DNA from: Planobispora longispora
Lineage (GTDB): Bacteria; Actinomycetota; Actinomycetes; Streptosporangiales; Streptosporangiaceae
Assembly (NCBI RefSeq): GCF_016863135.1
Contig: NZ_BOOH01000047.1
Coordinates: 52,894-116,893 of the forward strand
Reading direction: 5' to 3'
DNA: 64,000 nucleotides
A model generated the notes under the pieces. The model ran no database searches, was not told where the DNA came from, and was given only the letters and a program-made list of their open reading frames with translations. Positions 47,208 through 56,034 of the stretch are shown in pieces. A program made the position numbers and the translations under genes. Positions within the stretch are counted from its first letter, which is position 1. The number at the start of each line of letters is the position of its first letter.

Positions 47208-48158
47208 ATGAACGTCATACACAGTACAGGATTCACAGATGCTGTCGTCGCCCGGGGCCTGACGAAGTCTTTCGGCGCCACACAGGTGCTGGCCGGGATC
47301 GACCTGACCGTGCCCACCGGCTCGCTGCTGGCCCTGCTCGGCCCCAACGGCTCAGGCAAGACCACCACGGTGCGCATCCTGACCACACTGCTCGCACCCG
47401 ATGGCGGCACCGCCGTGGTGGGCGGGTGCGACGTCACGCGCGATGGTGTCGCGGTGCGCCGGATGATCGGCCTGACCTCCCAGCAGGCCACCGTGGACGA
47501 CCTGCTGACCGGGCGGGAGAACCTGGAGCTGTTCGCCGGCCTCTACCACCTGGGCCGGCGGCAGGCGCGACGGCGGGCACAGGATCTCCTGGAGCGCTTC
47601 GATCTGGCCGCGGCCGCCAACCGGCGGGTCGTGACCTACTCCGGGGGGATGCGGCGCCGCCTCGACCTCGCGGCGAGCATGGTCTCAGCGCCGCGGATCC
47701 TCTTCCTCGACGAACCCACCACCGGGCTCGACCCGCGCAGCCGGGCCGAGCTGTGGTCGGTGATCCGCGAACTGGTGGCCGCCGGAACCACCATTCTGCT
47801 CACCACGCAGTACCTGGAGGAGGCCGACCAGCTCGCCGACCGTGTCGTGGTGATCAACAGAGGCCGCGTCGTGGCCGACGACTCCCCTGCCGCACTGAAG
47901 CGCCAGGTCGGTTCCGAACGCCTGATCCTGCGCCTGTCCCGGGCCGAGGACATGCCGCGCGCCAGGTCGGCGCTCGGTGAGGGCGGAACGCATCCCGGCG
48001 CGGGCGAACGCGAGATCACACTGGCCGTCCAGGGCCCCGACCACCTGCGCCGTACGCTGGACCTGCTGCATCGCGCGGGCGTCGCCGTCGAGCACGTGGA
48101 GTTGTGCGCCCCCACCCTCGACGACGTCTTCTTCGAGCTCACGGCGGTGGCGGCATGA
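47208..48158 (+). CDS. DrrA-type ABC transporter ATPase
   Basis: 316 residues. Walker A GPNGSGKTTTVRILTTLLAPDGG, signature YSGGMRRRLDLA, Walker B ILFLDEPTTGLDPRSRAELW. The C-terminal tail (EHVELCAPTLDDVFFELT) is typical of daunorubicin-resistance-type ATPases. ATG at 47208; the gap upstream has no clear ribosome site, so the start may be leaderless. Its stop overlaps the permease start (ATGA). It energises the export of a hydrophobic drug-like compound, probably de-repressed via the divergent TetR. Confidence 0.92.
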   Translation: MNVIHSTGFTDAVVARGLTKSFGATQVLAGIDLTVPTGSLLALLGPNGSGKTTTVRILTTLLAPDGGTAVVGGCDVTRDGVAVRRMIGLTSQQATVDDLLTGRENLELFAGLYHLGRRQARRRAQDLLERFDLAAAANRRVVTYSGGMRRRLDLAASMVSAPRILFLDEPTTGLDPRSRAELWSVIRELVAAGTTILLTTQYLEEADQLADRVVVINRGRVVADDSPAALKRQVGSERLILRLSRAEDMPRARSALGEGGTHPGAGEREITLAVQGPDHLRRTLDLLHRAGVAVEHVELCAPTLDDVFFELTAVAA

Positions 48159-48931
48159 GCGCCGCCCTGACCGCGGCGGGCGACCTGCGCCGCCTCGTCG
48201 TCCGGAACCTGCGCCGCGAGCTGCGCATCCCCGACAGCCTCATCGTGAACACCGCGCTACCCGTGATCATCATGGTGCTGTTCGTGTACGTCTTCGGCGG
48301 GGCGATCACCACCGGCTCCAGCGGGCTGGCCTACATCGACTTCGTGGTGCCCGCCGTACTGCTCATGTCCGGCGGGTACGGCGCCGCGCTGACCGCCGTG
48401 AACATCGCCGACGACATGACCGCAGGCATGATCGACCGCTTGCGCACCCTGCCGATCGGCGGCTGGACGGTCCCCGCCGGGCATGTGATCGCCTCGGTGG
48501 TCCGCAACGTGACGGCGTGCGGATTCGCCCTGCTCGCGGCGGTCGTCCTGGGCTTTCGCCCGGACGCCGGACTCACCGACTGGGCTCTGGTGCTGGCCGT
48601 GGTGACCGGGTACGTCCTGGCGATGTCGTCGCTGGCGGCGCTCTGGGGACTGCTGGTCAGGTCGGCCCAGGCGGCCGGCGCGTTCAGCTTCGTCGTGCTC
48701 TTCCTGCCGTACCTGTCGGACGGGGTCGTGCCGGCCGAGACCATGCCGGACGTGCTGCGTGACTTCGCCGCCAACCAGCCGATCACGCCGATCGTGGCGA
48801 CGCTCCGGTCGCTGCTGCTCAACCAGCCGATGGGCTCCTCCGGAGCGGTGACGGCGGCCTGGCTCGCGGGCACGGTGCTGGTCAGCGTGCCGATCGCGGC
48901 GCTGCTGTTCCGCCGCAGGACCTCCGGCTAG
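48155..48931 (+). CDS. DrrB-type ABC-2 permease
   Basis: 258 residues with six hydrophobic segments: VNTALPVIIMVLFVYVFGGAI, YIDFVVPAVLLMSGGYGAAL, NVTACGFALLAAVVLGF, WALVLAVVTGYVLAMSSLAALWGLLV, AAGAFSFVVLFLPYLSDG, and AVTAAWLAGTVLVSVPIAALLF. The pattern DMTAGMIDRLRTLPIG before TM3 is typical of ABC-2/DrrB permeases. It overlaps the ATPase gene by 4 bp. Together they form a two-gene exporter. Confidence 0.92.
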   Translation: MSAALTAAGDLRRLVVRNLRRELRIPDSLIVNTALPVIIMVLFVYVFGGAITTGSSGLAYIDFVVPAVLLMSGGYGAALTAVNIADDMTAGMIDRLRTLPIGGWTVPAGHVIASVVRNVTACGFALLAAVVLGFRPDAGLTDWALVLAVVTGYVLAMSSLAALWGLLVRSAQAAGAFSFVVLFLPYLSDGVVPAETMPDVLRDFAANQPITPIVATLRSLLLNQPMGSSGAVTAAWLAGTVLVSVPIAALLFRRRTSG

Positions 48932-49393
48932 GAGCTGTTCGAAGTTCGGATCATGTGGCTGAGGCGAGGAGCTTCAACCATATGATCGGATCTCGAAGGT
49001 GGAGTGACCGGCGACACCGGCTACGACTTCCCTCCTGACCTGCCGGATGCCCAGCGCGCCTTCCATGCCTCCGACGCCCCGTGCGAGGAGATCGCCGCGG
49101 CGCTGCGCCGCGGCGGACGCCGGCGCTACCTGCCGACATGTGCCGAGCGCATCCAGACCGCCCTTTCCTCCTGGGGTGTGAGCACGACGCCGGCGCCCGG
49201 GTCGACATTGGCCAGGCGCTGGCGCAGCAGCATGGCGTCCGGCGCGCTCTTCAGGTCCAGCAGGCCGGCCAGCTGCGCGGTGCGCGTCACGATCTCGTCA
49301 GGGGGCAGATCGGTCCGGCCGTCCACCAGCCCTTCCCCTACGGCGCCGTCGGCGGTCGATCTTGATGATGTCCGACAGATCCGAATACATTCC
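48932..49393. other. Wreckage-like spacer between exporter and ArsR genes
   Basis: About 460 bp with no intact gene. A plus-strand piece near 49004-49110 reads VTGDTGYDFPPDLPDAQRAF then HASDAPCEEIAAALRRGG, like the N-terminus of a common actinobacterial hypothetical protein. A minus-strand piece at 49126-49326 reads TDLPPDEIVTRTAQLAGLL and VDPGAGVVLTPQEERAVWM, another protein-like fragment. Neither has a proper start and end. Both are likely remnants. Confidence 0.4.
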
Positions 49394-49430
49394 TTGACAC
49401 GAATATTCTTTCTAGAGAATACTTCTCTTC
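49394..49430 (+). promoter_or_regulatory. Promoter with overlapping ArsR palindrome; leaderless start
   Basis: TTGACA (49394-49399) and GAATAC (49417-49422) are 17 bp apart, a near-consensus promoter. TATTCT-TTCTAG-AGAATA (49404-49421) is a palindrome lying on the -10. The ATG at 49431 is only 8 nt past the -10 and has no ribosome site, so the message is probably leaderless. The ArsR-type protein encoded next is the likely repressor. Confidence 0.8.
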
Positions 49431-50306
49431 ATGGACGCACTCCTCACCGCACTGGCCGACCCGGCCCGCTGGCGGCTCGTGACCTTGCTGGCCGAGCGGC
49501 CCCGGTCGGTCGGCGTCCTGGCCCAGCTCGCCGGAGCGCGTCAGCCGCAGACGACCAAGCACCTGCAGACCCTTGAGCGTGCCGGTGTCGTCGTCTCCCA
49601 GCGCACCGGCCAGCGTCGCGTGTACGCGCTCCAACCCGGTCCCCTGCGGGAGCTGGCGGCCACGCTCAACCGGATCGCCGACACCGCCGACCGCGGCGGC
49701 GGCCCCCGCGAGACCTATGACCGCTACGGGGCCGGCCTCCACGCCGAGCAGCGCGCCGCACAGGAGCCGGGGTGGGCCGACGGCCGCTCCTTCCATTTCC
49801 GCCGCTCACTGAGCGGGCGACCCGAGCCGCTCTGGCGTCACCTGACCCAAGCACCGCTACTGGCCCGCTGGTGGGCTCCCGACGGCCTGCGCGTCTCGGA
49901 GTCGGTGTTCGAGGCGCGGCCGGGCGGGCGGATCGTCCTGGAATACCGCGACGCCGAGGACCTCGACGGCTCCGACGTGGTCGTCGGGCGCGCCCACGGT
50001 GTCGTCGACGACCTGCGCCCCGGTGAACACCTGGCCTACCGGCTCTCCCCGCTGCTGCCCGACGGCGGCCTCGCCTTCACCGGCCACCTCGACTTCGACC
50101 TGCGGCCCACCGGCACCGGAACCGGGACCGACCTGGAGGTCCATTACCGCATCACCGGCAGCACCACCGACTCGGCGGACTTCATCGCCGGCATCGAGAT
50201 CGGCTTCGGCCAGAGCCTCGACAGACTCGCGGCGGCCCTCGCCGCCGACACCCACGACACCGAGCACGACGCTGAGCACGACACCGACCCGAGGAGTGCG
50301 AAATGA
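49431..50306 (+). CDS. ArsR-family regulator fused to an SRPBCC (AHSA1-like) domain
   Basis: 291 residues. Residues 1-85 are an ArsR winged helix (LTALADPARWRLVTLLAERP; RQPQTTKHLQTLERAGVVVSQRTGQRRVYALQPG). Residues about 120-275 form an SRPBCC/AHSA1 cavity domain (FHFRRSLSGRPEPLWRHLTQAPLLARWWAPDGL). Fusions of this type are known in actinobacteria, where the SRPBCC part may bind a hydrophobic ligand. The C-terminal tail is DTEHDAEHDTDP repeat-like. The stop overlaps the next gene by ATGA. A leaderless promoter and palindrome precede it. Confidence 0.9.
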   Translation: MDALLTALADPARWRLVTLLAERPRSVGVLAQLAGARQPQTTKHLQTLERAGVVVSQRTGQRRVYALQPGPLRELAATLNRIADTADRGGGPRETYDRYGAGLHAEQRAAQEPGWADGRSFHFRRSLSGRPEPLWRHLTQAPLLARWWAPDGLRVSESVFEARPGGRIVLEYRDAEDLDGSDVVVGRAHGVVDDLRPGEHLAYRLSPLLPDGGLAFTGHLDFDLRPTGTGTGTDLEVHYRITGSTTDSADFIAGIEIGFGQSLDRLAAALAADTHDTEHDAEHDTDPRSAK

Positions 50307-50905
50307 CCGAGCAGACCACCGGACGCAAGGTGATGGCCAATCTGGTCATCAGCCTCGACGGGCGCTACCACGGCGCAGGCGGGCCCGCCGATTTCGCCGC
50401 GTTCGCCACCTACGCGACCACCGACGTAGCGCGCGACCAGATGACCCGGATGCGGCAGAACGCCACGACGGCCCTGCTCGGCCGGGTTCTCGCCGAAGGA
50501 TTCATGGCGTACTGGCCGTCGGTCGCCGCCGACGGCAACGCCGATCCGCGCGACCGCGACTACGCCACGTGGCTGGTCACCACCGAGAAGGTGGTCTTGT
50601 CGACCACCCTGACCGAGGCGCCCTGGGAGCGCACCCGCGTGGTGAACGGCCCCCTCGCCGACCTCATCGCCGAGCTCAAGGCCGGCGGCGAGGGCGACAT
50701 CCTCGTCAACACCAGCCCCAGCATCACCAAGGCACTGCTGGCAGCCGACCTGCTCGACCGGATGTACCTCGTCGTCATCCCGGAGATCACCGGAGGCGGG
50801 CTGCGACTGTTCGACGACGGCCTGCCGCCGTCGAAGTGGAGGCTCACCCACCAGGAGACCGGCGAACTGGGCGCGATGGCCCTGGTCTACGACCGGATTC
50901 GCTGA
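50303..50905 (+). CDS. Dihydrofolate-reductase-family (RibD C-terminal-like) protein
   Basis: 200 residues: KVMANLVISLDGRYHGAGGP, ATTALLGRVLAEGFMAYWPS, KVVLSTTLTEAPWERTRVVNG, then GEGDILVNTSPSITKALLAADLLDRMYLVVIPEITGGGLRLF. This is the RibD C-terminal/DHFR-like fold common in small actinobacterial reductases. It is translationally coupled to the ArsR-SRPBCC gene (ATGA), so they act together. Substrate unknown. Confidence 0.88.
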   Translation: MTEQTTGRKVMANLVISLDGRYHGAGGPADFAAFATYATTDVARDQMTRMRQNATTALLGRVLAEGFMAYWPSVAADGNADPRDRDYATWLVTTEKVVLSTTLTEAPWERTRVVNGPLADLIAELKAGGEGDILVNTSPSITKALLAADLLDRMYLVVIPEITGGGLRLFDDGLPPSKWRLTHQETGELGAMALVYDRIR

Positions 50906-50959
50906 ACTCGTTCCTCATCCTCCGGATTGCGGGCAACTCGCCGCGCGGCCTCGGGCTCG

Positions 50960-51080
50960 CCGGGATGCAGACGCATGGACAGTCTCCTTCGCCAGGCCGA
51001 GGACCGGGGCTCGCGCCGCACGGACGGGCTGTCGGATGATTTTGCCGGTGGGAAGTAGCGGCACGCGAACGCCGTCAGAA
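50960..51080 (-). pseudogene. Possible C-terminal shred of an AMP-dependent ligase
   Basis: A minus-strand frame reads DGVRVPLLPTGKIIRQPVRA, which resembles the LPxTPTGKIxR end of acyl-CoA synthetases and related adenylating enzymes. Nothing else of such a gene is present and no start exists. Evidence is one motif, so the call is weak. The rest of 50906-51201 shows nothing. Confidence 0.3.
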
Positions 51081-51201
51081 CAGGTGGAGGGCCGTGGGCA
51101 GACCCGGTTATGGCCCAGCGCTCCCGCAGCTGCGCCGAGCCGACATGCGGGGAGTCTACTGATGGGACCGCCCTCAACCTGACCGGCCGTTCGGTTGCCG
51201 C

Positions 51202-51693
51202 TCAAGCCTCGTTGCTGACGCGTGCGCGCCATAGGTCGTCTTGGGTACCCGTCTTGTGCCAGAGCTGAGCGATGCCGTTGTGGCCGAGGTCCTCGAGCGG
51301 GACGCGGAAGTCCATGGAGAGCGTTCTGGCGGACTCGTCTATGTCACCGATCGTCCACGGCGTCCTGCCGTCGGCGCCCAGCCGACGCACCGTACGCGAC
51401 AGCAGCGGCAAGGTGTGCCCGGCGATCGGCCGGGCGGCCGTCAGGGTGGTGACGTAGGCCGAATCGGCGGAGGTGGACAGTTGCCGGGAGCGGGCCGCGA
51501 AGTCGGCGATCTCGCGCGGCCGCAGCCGGAGGTCATAGGAGGCGACCGTCCCGCCGGGGTGGTGGTGGAAGCGCCAGGTGTCCGTGTCGAGCCGCTCCAG
51601 CCGATACGTCAGGTCCCCCTGGCTGTGCGGTCCCTCGCGCAGCGGCAGCGGCTCGAGGCGCTGGTGCGCGGGGTTGCGTTGGACGGCTTCCAC
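51202..51693 (-). pseudogene. C-terminal half of an arylamine N-acetyltransferase
   Basis: The minus-strand frame encodes PLPLREGPHSQGDLTYRLERL, TWRFHHHPGGTVASYDLRLRPREIADFAARS, RQLSTSADSAYVTTLTAARPI and WTIGDIDESARTL, the C-terminal part of actinobacterial NAT enzymes. The N-terminal half with the catalytic Cys-His-Asp is absent. At about 51680 it abuts a truncated TetR gene on the opposite strand. It is a truncated, inactive gene. Confidence 0.7.
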
Positions 51694-52080
51694 CGCGTGG
51701 TCGCCATTGCGCGCGATGCCGGGGACGAGGAGCCGGACGCCTGGGGGGCGCTGTCACGCTTCATCGGCCGAGCCGCCGCCGAACTGCGGCTGGCCACCTG
51801 GCTGTCGATCTGGTTCACCAGCACCTGGGAGCAGCTCCACGACGACCCCGGGGAACGGCGGCTGCGCCAGATTCTGCCGAAGGTCCTCGACCGGCTCGTC
51901 CGCCGCGCCCAGGCCGACGGTGACCTGCGCCCCGACGTCGACGTCGGCGACCTGACGCTGATGATGGCCCTGCTGCTGCGTCCGCGGCCATCGGGGCGCT
52001 CCAGACCTTGCGTTCCCAAGCCGGTGGCCGCTTCGTCGGTGCGGCGTCGCGTACCGACGAACCCCGGCGGAAACTCCCGT
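51675..52080 (+). pseudogene. TetR-family regulator C-terminal fragment with frameshift
   Basis: From about 51675 the plus-strand frame reads ALDGFHRVVAIARDAGDEEP, WGALSRFIGRAAAELRLATWLSIWFTSTWEQL, and LRQILPKVLDRLVRRAQADGDL, the ligand-domain part of a TetR regulator. Near 51980 the frame shifts and continues as AAIGALQTLRSQAGGRFVGA. The N-terminal HTH is missing. It joins the NAT fragment head to head. Confidence 0.65.
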
Positions 52081-52249
52081 GCCAACCCGGGTCGCGGGGC
52101 TCAAGCCGTGATCGAGTGCGGTGTGCGCCACGGCGGCACTCGGCACATCAGCGGAGCGGGGGATCGGCCGGACGCGGCAGGAAGACGGTCAGCAGAAGGG
52201 GCGTCGCGCCTTGAGGCGCCACAGGTCAGAGCTGCGCCATGTCTCAAGT

Positions 52250-52729
52250 TCAACGAGACAGGACAGCAGCGGCGAAGCGGGCCATCAGGTCGGCGAAGGT
52301 CTGGCGCTCCTGGTCGCTCCAGCCATGCAGGAGCGACCGCAGGCGGGCGGTGCGGTAGGCGAGGGCACGCTCATGCAAGGCGCGGCCCGCGTCGGTGAGG
52401 GTCAGCACGGTATGGCGGCGGCTGGCAGACGAGCTCTGCCGTATCACCATCTGATGGACCACGGCGCGGTCGACCAGGCGGCTGGCGGTCGACGGGCTGA
52501 CGGCCAGCGCTCGGGCCACCGCGCCGATGCTGACCCCGCCGGAGTCATCGTCCGGGGTGCCGGTGGCCACGGCGTCGACGATGAGCAGGGTCGACAGCTC
52601 CACGCACTGGGCGCTGTCGGGAACTGCGGCGGGGGCCTCGAAAAACCGCCGCAGCGCCAGCAGGGCACGGTCGAGCCGGTCGACGGGATCGGCTGGGTGG
52701 AACGGGTCGCCGGGCATGTCGTCCGCCAT
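52250..52729 (-). CDS. MarR-family regulator
   Basis: 159 residues from ATG at 52729. Winged helix: VSIGAVARALAVSPSTASRLVDRAVVHQMVIRQSSSASRRHTVLTLTDAGRALHERAL. It is divergent from an NmrA-like gene with a perfect 14-bp palindrome between them. GTG at 52732 or TTG at 52747 could also start it. It probably represses the divergent NmrA-like and NAD-binding genes. Confidence 0.88.
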   Translation of the reverse strand: MADDMPGDPFHPADPVDRLDRALLALRRFFEAPAAVPDSAQCVELSTLLIVDAVATGTPDDDSGGVSIGAVARALAVSPSTASRLVDRAVVHQMVIRQSSSASRRHTVLTLTDAGRALHERALAYRTARLRSLLHGWSDQERQTFADLMARFAAAVLSR

Positions 52730-52747
52730 CACAGGTGTACTATACAA

Positions 52748-52761
52748 ACATCAGCTGATGT
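52748..52761. promoter_or_regulatory. Perfect palindrome ACATCAGCTGATGT
   Basis: ACATCAGCTGATGT (52748-52761) is a perfect 14-bp palindrome in the 73-bp gap between the MarR and NmrA-like genes. ATACAAA repeats flank it (52742 and 52768). It is the probable MarR operator. Confidence 0.8.
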
Positions 52762-52802
52762 GTATCATACAAATGTTGCACGTCGAAAGGTTGGAGGGAG
52801 AG

Positions 52803-53705
52803 ATGGGCCAGATCCTCATAACGGGCGCGAGCGGCACCATCGGCCGCATCGTCGCCCGACAGCTGATCGAGACGGGAGCACCGGTGCGCCTGGCGCGCCG
52901 CCCGGCCGAGCGCACCGCCCCCTCCCCGCACCCCACCGACCCGCGCGGCATGCACGGATCGGATCCCGTGCAGCAGATGGCCTTCGATTTCGCCGACCCG
53001 GCGACCTGGCCGGCGGCGTTTGCCGATGTGGAGACGATGTTCCTGCTCCGCCCGCCGGCCGTCGCCAACGTGCGCCGCGACCTGATCCCGGCGGTGGCCG
53101 CCGCCCGCTCCGCCGGGGTGCGGCACGTGGTGTTCTTGTCGCTGCAGGGCGCCGAGCACAACCGTCTGACACCGCACGCAGCCGTGGAAAAATGGCTGCG
53201 CGCCTCGGGCATGGCCTGGACATTCATCCGCCCCTCGTTCTTCTGCCAGAACCTGTCGAGCACCCATGCATCCGACATTCGTGACCGCGATGCGATCATG
53301 GTTCCGGCCGGCGGCGGCGCCACCGCGTTCGTCGACGCCGAAGACGTGGGCGCGGTCGCCGCGGCCGCATTGGGCGATCCGGCCGAGCACGCCGGCCGGG
53401 CCTGGACGGTGACCGGCCCGCGGGCGCTGACCTATGAGCAGGTCGCCCAGATCCTCACCGGCGAGCTCGGCCGGCCGATCCGCTATGCCCGCCCCGGCCT
53501 GGCCGCCTACGCCCGCCACGCCCGTACGGCTCTGGGCATGCCCTGGCCCATGGTCGCGGTGACCGCGGCGATCTACACCAGCGCGCGGTTCGGTCTGGCC
53601 GCCGGCCTGACCGGTGACGTACGCGCCGTGCTGGGCCGCGACCCGATCGATCTCTCCGCCTTCGCCCACCGGGAACGCGCCGCCTGGGCTCGTCCCGCGG
53701 CCTGA
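52803..53705 (+). CDS. NmrA/atypical SDR-family NAD(P)H-binding protein
   Basis: 300 residues. MGQILITGASGTIGRIVARQL carries the GASGTIG dinucleotide motif; VRHVVFLSLQGAEHN and FVDAEDVGAVAAAALGDP follow the atypical-SDR plan. No YxxxK. Such proteins are quinone or metabolite oxidoreductases or redox sensors. ATG at 52803 with GGAGGGAG upstream. Encoded next to a second NAD(P)-binding protein; probably one operon under the divergent MarR. Confidence 0.88.
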   Translation: MGQILITGASGTIGRIVARQLIETGAPVRLARRPAERTAPSPHPTDPRGMHGSDPVQQMAFDFADPATWPAAFADVETMFLLRPPAVANVRRDLIPAVAAARSAGVRHVVFLSLQGAEHNRLTPHAAVEKWLRASGMAWTFIRPSFFCQNLSSTHASDIRDRDAIMVPAGGGATAFVDAEDVGAVAAAALGDPAEHAGRAWTVTGPRALTYEQVAQILTGELGRPIRYARPGLAAYARHARTALGMPWPMVAVTAAIYTSARFGLAAGLTGDVRAVLGRDPIDLSAFAHRERAAWARPAA

Positions 53706-53762
53706 ACCCCTCACCTCCGACCCCGGATCCCCCCTTGCAGGGTCGCCCACGGGAGAGCACGG

Positions 53763-54413
53763 ATGAACATCGCCCTGATCGGGGCCACCGGCCGCACCGG
53801 CGCCCACGTACTGGCCCGGCTGCTGCAGCGCGGCCACCACGTCACCGCGCTGGTGCGCACCCCCGCCAAGCTGCCGCCGGTCGCCGCGACGGCCGACGGC
53901 CTGAGCGTCCAGACCGGTGACGTCCTGCAGACGGGTGCGCTGGAGCGACTGACCGACGGCGCCGAAGCGGTCATCTCCGCGCTCGGGCCGGTCGGCCGCC
54001 AGGCCGACCTGCACACCCGCACCGCCCAGCTGCTGGTGCCGCTGATGCTCCAGCGGGGCCTGCGCCGGTTCGTGGGCATCAGCGGCGCCGGCGTGGACGC
54101 CCCCGGCGACGACAAGTCCCGCCAAGCCAAGATCATCAGTTTCCTCATCCAGAAGCTCGGCGGCGCAGCGGTCGCCGACAAGCCCGCCGAGCTGGCCGTC
54201 TGGCTCGCCAGTGGACTGGACTGGACGCTGGTGCGCCCGCCCCGCCTGCTCGACGGCGCACCCACCGGCCGAATCGACCACCACGCCCACCGCTCGGTCG
54301 CCGGCACCACGATCACCCACGCCGACCTGGCCGCGTTCATGATCGAGGTGGTCGAAGGCGGGTTGTATGCGGGTGCGGCGCCGTTCGTCGCCGGTGCCCG
54401 CCGATCGTCTTGA
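53763..54413 (+). CDS. NAD(P)-binding oxidoreductase, atypical SDR
   Basis: 216 residues: MNIALIGATGRTGAHVLARLLQRGHHVTALVRTPAKL, then VISALGPVGRQAD, RRFVGISGAGVD, and WTLVRPPRLLDGAPTG. The GATGRTG motif and RPPRLLDG-type end are typical of NmrA/BVR-like NAD(P)-binding proteins. GGGAG precedes the ATG. 57 bp after the NmrA-like gene in the same direction. Substrate unknown. Confidence 0.88.
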   Translation: MNIALIGATGRTGAHVLARLLQRGHHVTALVRTPAKLPPVAATADGLSVQTGDVLQTGALERLTDGAEAVISALGPVGRQADLHTRTAQLLVPLMLQRGLRRFVGISGAGVDAPGDDKSRQAKIISFLIQKLGGAAVADKPAELAVWLASGLDWTLVRPPRLLDGAPTGRIDHHAHRSVAGTTITHADLAAFMIEVVEGGLYAGAAPFVAGARRSS

Positions 54414-54559
54414 CCGTTATCAGGAGCCGGAGCCGGAAGGCCGGCTCCAGTCACCTGGACCATGTCCGATCCGCCCGCCCTTTGAAGAGGTATCCGTTCG
54501 CGGGGACGCGCATCTGTAGGTAGGCGCCGCCCCAGGAGGGATCACCGGGCTGGAAAAGA

Positions 54560-55030
54560 GGATGTGGCATGCGGCGACGCTTGAGGGCGGTAATGCGGCC
54601 GAGCGCAAAGCCACGAGCCGCTGGCCCGGCGGGGCGAACAGCGGCACCGGCACCGGCACCCGCGCCCCCATGATCGTGATGAACGGCAACGGCGCTGAGC
54701 GCAGCGCGTGCCGGACCAGAACGGTCCTGGAGCGCAGGCCCCTTGACCCGCGCCCCGAGGACGAAGTCCCCCGCAGCACACCGATGACCGGCTCGCGGAC
54801 GAACAGCACCAGCCACGACGACTGCGAAAGCGCCGACGCCGCCACCGGCAACACCAGGTGGCGCGCCAGATCCGGCAGCGTCACCATGGTCGAGGCGGCC
54901 TCACTCAGCCCGCCCGCGGGCAGCCAGCCCCAGCTTGACCGCGAACACCCAGATCACCACCGACCCGACCCAGAAGCCCGGCGCGTAAGCGCCGTCGTCG
55001 ACAGGGCGAACGTCGCCTGATGCGGAACTA
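54560..55030 (-). pseudogene. DppB-type peptide ABC permease fragment, multiply frameshifted
   Basis: Pieced from three minus-strand frames: [11 protein letters not shown] (near 55020-54990), then PGFWVGSVVIWVFAVKLG, then TMVTLPDLARHLVLPVAASA / LSQSSWLVLFVREPVIGVL and LRSRTVLVRHALRSAPLPFI. This is the second half of a dipeptide/oligopeptide permease. The 5' part is missing and at least three frameshifts occur. It is dead. Its right end is duplicated at 57051-57088. Confidence 0.7.
54991..55029. repeat. 38-bp direct repeat, left copy
   Basis: The stretch beginning GCCGTCGTCGACAGGGCGAA recurs at 57051-57088 with two mismatches over 38 bp. The left copy is the tip of the DppB-type fragment and also contains the stop codon of the XRE-type gene. 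The two copies flank the XRE/SDR module, suggesting that this module was inserted in, or duplicated part of, the permease gene. Confidence 0.85.
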
Positions 55031-55903
55031 GAAGGAGTGCTCGTTGGTGAGCGCCGAGCGGGTCGCGTGCAACGACGCCAGGAGCTGCAGCCGGTCGGCG
55101 TCGGCGCTGCCCGGCTCGGCGGTGAAGACCAGCATGACCGGGCCGGGGCTTCCGGGCAGCGGATAGGTGTCCCAGTCCAGGACGATGTCGCCGACCGCGG
55201 GGACCCGGAAGGTCTTGGTGCCGCTGACCGACGCGCGGACGTCGTGCCGGGCCCACAGCCGCCGGAACTCGACGCTGCGGATGCTCAGCTCACCGACGAT
55301 CGCGGTGGCGCGCGGATGGGTGGGGTCGGTGGCGACGGCGGCGCGCATCATGCCGATGTAGTCCAGGGCCTGCCGCTCCCAGTCCGGGCAACTCCGCTCG
55401 CCGGTCAGCGTGTCGTCGAACATCAGCAGGAGCATGTTGAGCCGGTCGGGCGGGCAAGCGTCCGGGTCGCCGAGCAGTGCCTCGGCCATCGGGTTCCAGG
55501 CGAGCAGGTCGAGATGCCGGCCGAGCACGACCACCGGGGTGTCCATCACCCGCAGCAGCCGCCGTGTGCTGTCCGGCACTCTTTCCGGACCCCGGTCCAC
55601 CCGGGTGGGTATCGGCCGGCGGGCGGCGTGGGCCAGGGCGAACAGATGCCGGCGTTCCTCGGCGTCGAGACCGAGCGCCCCGGCGAGCGCGTCCAGGACA
55701 TCATCGGACGGGCGCACCTCCCGACCCTGCTCCATCCGCTGGTAGTAGTCGGTGCTCAGCCCGGCCAGCAAGGCCAGCTCCTCACGCCGCAGCCCGGTGA
55801 CCTTGCGCCGGCCGCCCGGCTCCAGTCCGACGTCGGATGGACGCAGCCTGCCGCGCCGGGCCCGCAGGAAATCTCCGAGCTCACGGGCGTACGGATTGCT
55901 CAT
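55028..55903 (-). CDS. XRE-family regulator with MmyB-like ligand domain
   Basis: 291 residues. HTH: VTGLRREELALLAGLSTDYYQRMEQGREVRPSDDVLDALAGAL; then an MmyB-type PAS-like domain (VVVLGRHLDLLAWNPMAEALLGD; GELSIRSVEFRRLWARHDVRASVSGTKTFRVPAVGDIVLDWDTYPLPGS). This family usually controls an adjacent, divergent SDR, as here. Its stop codon lies at the edge of the left 38-bp direct repeat. Ligand unknown, possibly a fatty acid or hydrophobic small molecule. Confidence 0.9.
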   Translation of the reverse strand: MSNPYARELGDFLRARRGRLRPSDVGLEPGGRRKVTGLRREELALLAGLSTDYYQRMEQGREVRPSDDVLDALAGALGLDAEERRHLFALAHAARRPIPTRVDRGPERVPDSTRRLLRVMDTPVVVLGRHLDLLAWNPMAEALLGDPDACPPDRLNMLLLMFDDTLTGERSCPDWERQALDYIGMMRAAVATDPTHPRATAIVGELSIRSVEFRRLWARHDVRASVSGTKTFRVPAVGDIVLDWDTYPLPGSPGPVMLVFTAEPGSADADRLQLLASLHATRSALTNEHSF

Positions 55904-55937
55904 GCCGCAAGTGTGCCGCCTGGCTGGACGCCCATGG

Positions 55938-55954
55938 TAGGTCCCGCAGACCTA
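55938..55954. promoter_or_regulatory. TAGGTC-N5-GACCTA palindrome
   Basis: TAGGTC (55938-55943), CCGCA, GACCTA (55949-55954): perfect 6-bp arms in the gap between the divergent XRE-type and SDR genes. It is the probable operator of the XRE/MmyB protein. Confidence 0.75.
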
Positions 55955-56034
55955 GGCAGCCGGGAACGATCGAAGCGGCCCGCGTTGCGCCTAGCGTCGC
56001 CGGTCTACCGTACCGATACCCGCAGGAGCAGCAG

